DNA from: Planococcus citri
Lineage: Eukaryota; Arthropoda; Insecta; Hemiptera; Pseudococcidae
DNA length: 64,000 bases
Direction of reading: 5' to 3'
NCBI RefSeq assembly: GCF_950023065.1
Contig: NC_088679.1
Coordinates: 42,160,001-42,224,000 of the forward strand
The notes under the pieces: model-generated
Database searches by the model: none
What the model was told of the DNA's origin: nothing
The model's input: only the letters and a program-made list of their open reading frames with translations
Program-made: the position numbers and the translations under genes
Part shown: one piece after another, positions 59,601 through 64,000 of the stretch
How the letters are laid out: each line of letters begins with the position of its first letter
Numbering within the stretch: position 1 is the stretch's first letter

Positions 59601-62600
59601 AATGCATCGCTGAAAGCAACATCGAAGGACGACTTCGATAAAACGGATACTCAAGACTTGAAACAATTTTCAACTGCAAGAGTTGTGCAGGTTCGAGTTG
59701 AAACTGTACCTTTATCGCTTTTTCCATTTGCGAGAAATATTTACGATACATTTTATGTTTAGAGCAATAAAAGACTCGATAAAGAATCTAAATCTTTATC
59801 GAGCGAGGTTTCTTCGTGGAACCCATTCGAAGAAGGTGCTGTACATGCAACGAAATCGCATAGCGTTAGTAATGATATATTCATGGCGAAATTTCAAGAT
59901 CGAAGTTTCGCACAGCAACCAGATAGAAGTGAGTTTGGTATATTCGTAATTTTGCTCATGTTATGTACATCATAGAAAACTTGAATTTACATATAAATAC
60001 AAATTATGTCTTGTTTTCAGATCATTTCGATAAAAAACCAACAGATAAAAGTAAAGATGGCGAATCCAGTGAGGATCCCTTTGGTTCTGCCCCGTTCAGA
60101 TTACCCGGTAATTACTTATTATGAGCATAAAATTGTATATAGCATTAGTATTTTACAACGCTTAATATGATGGAAATCAATACATAATAGTATCTTATTC
60201 GATATCAGTATTGTGTTAGTGGCTTAAACTATTCTCTTCTATGTTATACTTCTCATAACGTTGTTATCTATTTTAATAAAATTGATCTACCCTATATATC
60301 TTTTTTTTTCAATACTTTTTAGGTTCAAAACAATCGAACAATAAACATAAAAAGTCTTCTAGTGCTGGTAAGTCGAGACTCCTCGTTCAAATTTTGCTTG
60401 TATTAGAAATTCTTCGCATGCAAAAGCACGTGTTAAAATGGTATGATTTTCATTATCGCTTGCGTAAAAAAATTGATCGGTTTACGGAAGCTCTTTTCTA
60501 TTATCGATGAAATGTTAAAAAAAAAAAAAAAAATGAATTGAAATTCTATCTTTGGTGATTTTCTGCTCAGAATTGAATGGTAAATCGATGCAATTTCTTC
60601 TATTTATTTGGGATCTTGTGTTCAGCTTGTATTCTTTCTCTTATATTTTTTTTTTCATTGAAAAAATTCGGGATAATTTCCATGCTTGGTGCGTTGGGTA
60701 TTGTGTTTTACGAATATTTTTCTGTAAAAGTATTCTGGTGTTAGATAATCATCCTGCTTTAAATGAAAACACATGTATCAAATTCTGGTTCATTTGATAC
60801 TGAAGCATGTGACAGAATTGTTAATACAAATGAAAGCAGGAAACAGTTTTTCCTGTTTCTGGTAAATGAAAAAAATATGTATGAATGAACTCGATAGCCG
60901 CTTCTCGTATCTAGTTTAGAACCTTATCTCGATTTGCGTATTTTTGTCTGTCAGCTTGAAAATACTGGTGTACTGGGACTTTCCGAATATATCTACGTAT
61001 CAGTTTCATATTTCCGGTTATCATTCACGATTTTTAATGTTTACAGATTACACAAGCTCATTAGATAAATGGAAAAAGTATTTCATTGAGAATAATATAA
61101 AAGTAGATGATTTAAATTTGGAAATCGGAACCGACAGCGAAATTGAATGGTACAATGAAATTTCATCCTCTGAATTGGTAGTTGCTCCGTCAACATCTCC
61201 TTTCGTTCCGCCTCCAGCCGAAGACAGATCGAAATACGAAAAATTAACCAGTAATTTGGATGATGTATCGTCTGACGATAGTGTTGAAGGTGAATTATTA
61301 CAGTTTTTTAAGAACATTGTGTTTTGCAAAACTTTTGCGACCTTCTTGATCTCTCTCGAATGTTGATTTTGAACTTTTTTCTGTCTAAAAATTGAAATAT
61401 GTAAATCCATTTCACAACTCGAACCAACTTACCCCATGCTCAAAAATTCGTTTCAATTTTTTTTGCCTAAATGATATTAGCCCCTTCAATTTTCAAGTAA
61501 GGCAACTTATTCGTCTCAAGTTTCTTATAGTACTCGATTATAGGTACCAAACCATTTACTACCGTACACCCTGTACATTTCTTTTTCATTCGTCTAGTTC
61601 TACTTAATTTTTGTGAAACATCCACTTTCGAAATCAACGAATTATATTGTTTTATTTTTGAACATTTCAGATCCAGCGAGCGGAGATAATTCTCAAAAAC
61701 GGGGTTCGTACAACAGGCGTATTTCGCGTCGTAAGCCGAAAGGACGAAACGACGTTAAAACAAAATCTAACGAAAACGCGATTAAAAAATCAGACTCGAA
61801 TGATTCCATCGGTTCTGCGAGTGATTTACGAGCACGACAAGAGCAAGAAGAAGAAATAGACGATAAAGAAGATAGCGAAACGATGACCGTAAACGATAGC
61901 GTATTAACTTGCGGCTCATCGGCATATCATGCCGAATGCGAAAGCATGGCTAGAGAAGAGTTACCATCATCCAGGAGGTATCCGAGAATGGCGAAATTAC
62001 CGGAGAATAAAGAACTCGATACGTTGTTCGTAGGTCATTCGTACGGCGACAAGCCCCTATTGGCTGATGACGAATTAGACAAAGGAGATACAATATCGCC
62101 GGCTCCGTTGATCGATATGAACGACGAACAGAAAGAGCTCAATAAAGAAGACGTATTTTCATTGGCACCGTTCAGTAAAAATCGTAAAAAACCCAAAGAT
62201 ACTAGTCAAGCCGATTTACTCATCACTATGTCTCCTAATATAGCCGAAGGAGCGTTGGTTGATTTAGATGATAGTAAATCATATCCTTTCGATAGTAAAC
62301 GCGGTAGCAACGCGTCGTACAAGGAATTCGATTCCACATATCAGATCGTAAACAACGATAGTTTCGAAACAACGGCAGCTTTTATTCAAGGCGTCGATGC
62401 GGTCGCCGATAATAATCCATTTAGCGCGTCTTTCAATCCACCTCTTACTACGTGTGCTACGAATTGCGAAACTGGCCAGTTCGATAAAACAAAAGAAGAT
62501 CTATTCGGAGCTGTTCCTTTTTCTCGGATGGCCGTACCGGTCACAAAATCGCCGTGTAATCAAAACGTGGATGATTTTATAAATTTCTCTACCGATATTT

Positions 62601-62860
62601 CCGATACTACTGAAACCACTGTTGCAGCTAATAACGTGTATTATATGCCGAACGCGAACTCGTATTCTACCCCAGCTCGTACCAATGATATCGAATACAG
62701 CGCCGGTATAAATAATATGAGCTTCGAAGATCATACAAGTAACGGTGCTGATTTCAACGAATCGACGTCCTTTACCAAAGTCAAACCGGCTGCTAACACT
62801 ATGGAATGCGGCCAGAAGTTTTTCTTTCAACCTAATAAAAGCAATAATCCATTTTTCTAA
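56553..62860 (+). CDS. Nak: Numb-associated kinase, AAK1/BIKE family (overall coding span)
   Basis: AAK1/Nak kinases phosphorylate the AP-2 mu subunit and other endocytic adaptors at clathrin-coated pits. Fifteen exons join in phase to 1126 residues. The kinase domain spans about 30-310: glycine loop GGFAVVF at 43-49, ATP-binding Lys 62 (YALK), catalytic HRDLK at 160-164, DFG at 180-182 and the activation-segment end YRSPEM at 211-216, so all catalytic residues are present. The tail is long and disordered, with DPF at 455-457 and 624-626 (AP-2 ear ligands), NPF at 570-572, 979-981 and 1123-1125 (EH-domain ligands, as in Eps15), and HRRNVSDTSAF near 493-505. The start MKKLFGK resembles Drosophila Nak. 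A GAK-type kinase is less likely: no PTEN-like or J domain follows. Confidence 0.95.
56802..56920 (+). CDS. Nak: Nak exon 2 (glycine loop, catalytic Lys)
   Basis: GGFAVVFLVKANNGKRYALK then RLFVNN and NIAKREIQIV. Acceptor TTGCAG, donor GTAAGT. Confidence 0.95.
56992..57125 (+). CDS. Nak: Nak exon 3 (hinge)
   Basis: SNLNGHKNMIGYVDSSI then VYEVLMLMPYCRNHVLSMM. It carries the hinge strand and ends within a split Arg. Confidence 0.94.
57220..57331 (+). CDS. Nak: Nak exon 4 (catalytic loop)
   Basis: LQSGFSEKEVLHIFCDICEA then VSRLHHCQTPIIHRDLK. The HRD Asp is present. Donor GTTTAC is weak but keeps the phase and family alignment. Confidence 0.94.
57414..57617 (+). CDS. Nak: Nak exon 5 (DFG, activation segment)
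   Basis: IENILLAESGDYVLCDFGSA, then EEIEKYTTLSYRSPEMVDLY, then ITTKADIW. Ser replaces Ala in the APE-like motif, a common change. Confidence 0.95.
57822..57954 (+). CDS. Nak: Nak exon 6
   Basis: ALGCLLYKLCFFTLPFGEST then LAIQSGQFTIPENPKYS. LYKLCFFTLPFGES is characteristic of the NAK family. Confidence 0.95.
58023..58126 (+). CDS. Nak: Nak exon 7 (end of kinase domain)
   Basis: YMLEVDPDKRPDIFQTSYFA then GKPCPVKNLN. DPDKRPD is the kinase subdomain XI motif. Confidence 0.94.
58313..58733 (+). CDS. Nak: Nak exon 8 (Pro/Ser-rich tail)
   Basis: 140 codons plus one base, low complexity with QQPPPVKIAPSKS and NPPNTNSDSTD; starts KSAVPNVEELITLL. Disordered linker, expected to evolve fast. Confidence 0.9.
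59285..59450 (+). CDS. Nak: Nak exon 9 (DPF motif)
   Basis: EFEDPFREEPQSLPP then NKHNIHRRNVSDTSAFK. The DPF is an AP-2 appendage ligand; an early donor after PPNTG was passed over because the frame continues into family-like sequence. Confidence 0.87.
59561..59690 (+). CDS. Nak: Nak exon 10
   Basis: VYSNEMNQFRSSQNASLKA then FSTARVVQ, completing a split Arg. Acceptor TTACAG. Confidence 0.87.
59763..59928 (+). CDS. Nak: Nak exon 11 (NPF motif)
   Basis: SNKRLDKESKSLSSEVSSWN followed by PFEEG, then HSVSNDIFMAKFQDRSFAQQ. Contains an EH-binding NPF. Donor GTGAGT. Confidence 0.88.
60021..60107 (+). CDS. Nak: Nak exon 12 (DPF motif)
   Basis: NHFDKKPTDKSKDGESSEDP then FGSAPFRLP. The DPFGSAPF block resembles repeated tail motifs of AAK1 and BIKE. 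Symmetrical phase 1-1, so skippable. Confidence 0.88.
60323..60367 (+). CDS. Nak: Nak exon 13 (small basic exon)
   Basis: Fifteen residues, GSKQSNNKHKKSSSA. Phase 1-1, so it could be skipped without frame loss. Donor GTAAGT. Confidence 0.8.
61047..61289 (+). CDS. Nak: Nak exon 14
   Basis: DYTSSLDKWKKYFIENNIK, then acidic LEIGTDSEIEWYNEI and STSPFVPPPAEDRS. Phase 1-1, acceptor TTACAG. Confidence 0.87.
61671..62860 (+). CDS. Nak: Nak exon 15 (last, 395 codons plus stop)
   Basis: Starts DPASGDNSQKRGSYNRR, carries a basic patch then acidic repeats with ALVDLDDS-type segments, NPF at 979-981, and ends NKSNNPFF before TAA. An NPF at the extreme C-terminus is a strong EH-domain ligand position. 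Confidence 0.92.
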
Positions 62861-64000
62861 TGTATAGTTACTATTTGTATGTATTTATCCTTCTTCGAGT
62901 CTTGTTTTCTCTTTTGTCCTGTATTATTCTGTATAACGTGTCTTATGAGTCGTAGAAGTAGATTTTAATAGCGAAGTTTAATCGTTGTCTTGTTCGTTTT
63001 TAGAAAAGTTTTTCCTTTTTTTCTCCGTTATTTCGTTAATTGTAGAATTTCTGTTTAATGGTGCTTTGTATTATACCTTATCGAAGTGTTTATCATCGGA
63101 TATGTGAATATGTCTATGAGTATATTACCATTTTTTTCTCCCTTCAACCATACCTACAAACTCTTGAGAAATTATTATTCGCAAAATACCTAATTGCTTT
63201 TTATTATTTATTTCTTAAAAGTTCTTATTAATAATACAAACTAATCGCTTTACAACAATAACACTAATACAAATACCTAACTATTTTCTTCATACCCTAG
63301 TCAAAGTTTGTATGTCGTGTTATGTATTACCTACCTACCTACCTACTTATCTACTGCTATTATGTATTCTGTTTTTTCTTTCGTGTATTATTTTAAAATT
63401 GAACCTTCTCCTACAATGTCACATCTTACCTGACTTTTTTTGGTGCGTTGAAATGTTAACAAAATGCTTAATGACGGTGGCTCTTGATGTTGATGTTTTT
63501 GTGTTTTTCTTGCAGCTTCATTCAGTTTTTTTTTTTTTTTTTCAAGCATATAACTTATTATAGGTACATATAACTAACCAAAGGCATTATTAACATGTAA
63601 CCTGTAATTAAGATATTGCTCCATTGTGAAAATAGACGATTTTTTTCTATTAGATTAATGTATAGCCTAATTCAGTCTATAGCCAAAATTGTAACGGTGC
63701 ATTTTAAATTCAATTCCTACCTTGATCGCGAGTTAACTATTAAATTTTGTTTCTCTGCGATGCATTATGTTCTATGGCTTAATAAGTAACCTATTTATAA
63801 GTATGTAGAGGTTTACTTGAAAACATATTGCGTTTAATGGGCATGCTATGAGAAAAACTAGCGTGGGTTTTTTCACTCAGGATTAGTTTTTTTCTTTTAC
63901 TTTTTTTTTTTTTTGAATATTATTTGTTTTGTGATTTTATGATTAGGTATTAATGTTTGAACTATGCGTACCTTACCTACCTACGTTGTGTTTATGAGTG
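62861..64000 (+). other. Nak: Nak 3' UTR and downstream
   Basis: T-rich, with no further coding signal. A TACC tetranucleotide run lies at 63328-63346. No canonical AATAAA was found in the part read, so the end of the transcript is not fixed. Confidence 0.55.
63328..63346 (+). repeat. (TACC)n short tandem repeat
   Basis: Nearly five perfect units of TACC, the tandem form of a TACCTAC motif scattered through the window. Confidence 0.85.

Noticed and set aside
60571..60579. Possible 9-nt microexon in Nak between exons 13 and 14
   Set aside because: Acceptor and donor are present and frame would be kept, but such tiny matches arise by chance and the frame is complete without it.

Overview
The window is eukaryotic nuclear DNA. 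It is AT-rich, with GT-AG introns, long intron stretches and no bacterial gene organisation. Protein content and exon choice point to an insect. A hemipteran such as a scale insect or aphid relative is possible, but that is only an impression from the AT-rich, TACCTAC-rich intron sequence. Three conserved genes account for all coding sequence I can support.

(1) About 3.4-49.8 kb, minus strand: a complete tropomyosin 1 (Tm1) gene. It has three alternative first coding exons, two versions each of exons 4, 5 and 7, and three alternative last exons. The muscle-type start gives a 284-residue protein (283 with one last exon) and the cytoplasmic start gives 252. A third first exon, 180 codons long, is best explained as the disordered head of an atypical tropomyosin like Drosophila Tm1-I/C, the kinesin adaptor for oskar mRNA. 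All splice phases were checked by hand and agree.

(2) 52.7-55.45 kb, minus strand: mitochondrial ClpX, 11 coding exons, 629 residues, with every AAA+ and zinc-finger signature in place and one GC-AG intron. (3) 56.55-62.86 kb, plus strand: a Numb-associated kinase (Nak/AAK1 family), 15 coding exons, 1126 residues, with a long tail carrying DPF and NPF endocytic motifs. ClpX and Nak are head to head and share an intergenic promoter region of roughly 1 kb.

The Tm1 introns hold most of the non-coding interest. There is a 3.1-kb palindromic element (18514-21594) with arms of about 825 bp. A 243-bp near-perfect hairpin MITE is flanked by TA (35604-35846). A 711-bp hAT-like element has an 8-bp target duplication (37813-38523). 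A 263-bp element with 46-bp terminal repeats and a perfect 8-bp duplication (42236-42498) sits next to the cytoplasmic isoform promoter. A CpG-rich patch near 23.1 kb ends in a strong minus-strand splice donor and may be an unannotated internal first exon. I found no ribosomal RNA, intact tRNA, CRISPR, bacterial or viral gene.

How they relate: Tm1 coats actin filaments in muscle and cytoskeleton and, through the atypical isoform, may link mRNA cargo to kinesin. ClpX unfolds mitochondrial matrix proteins. Nak-type kinases regulate clathrin adaptors. Nothing suggests a shared pathway; they are ordinary chromosomal neighbours.
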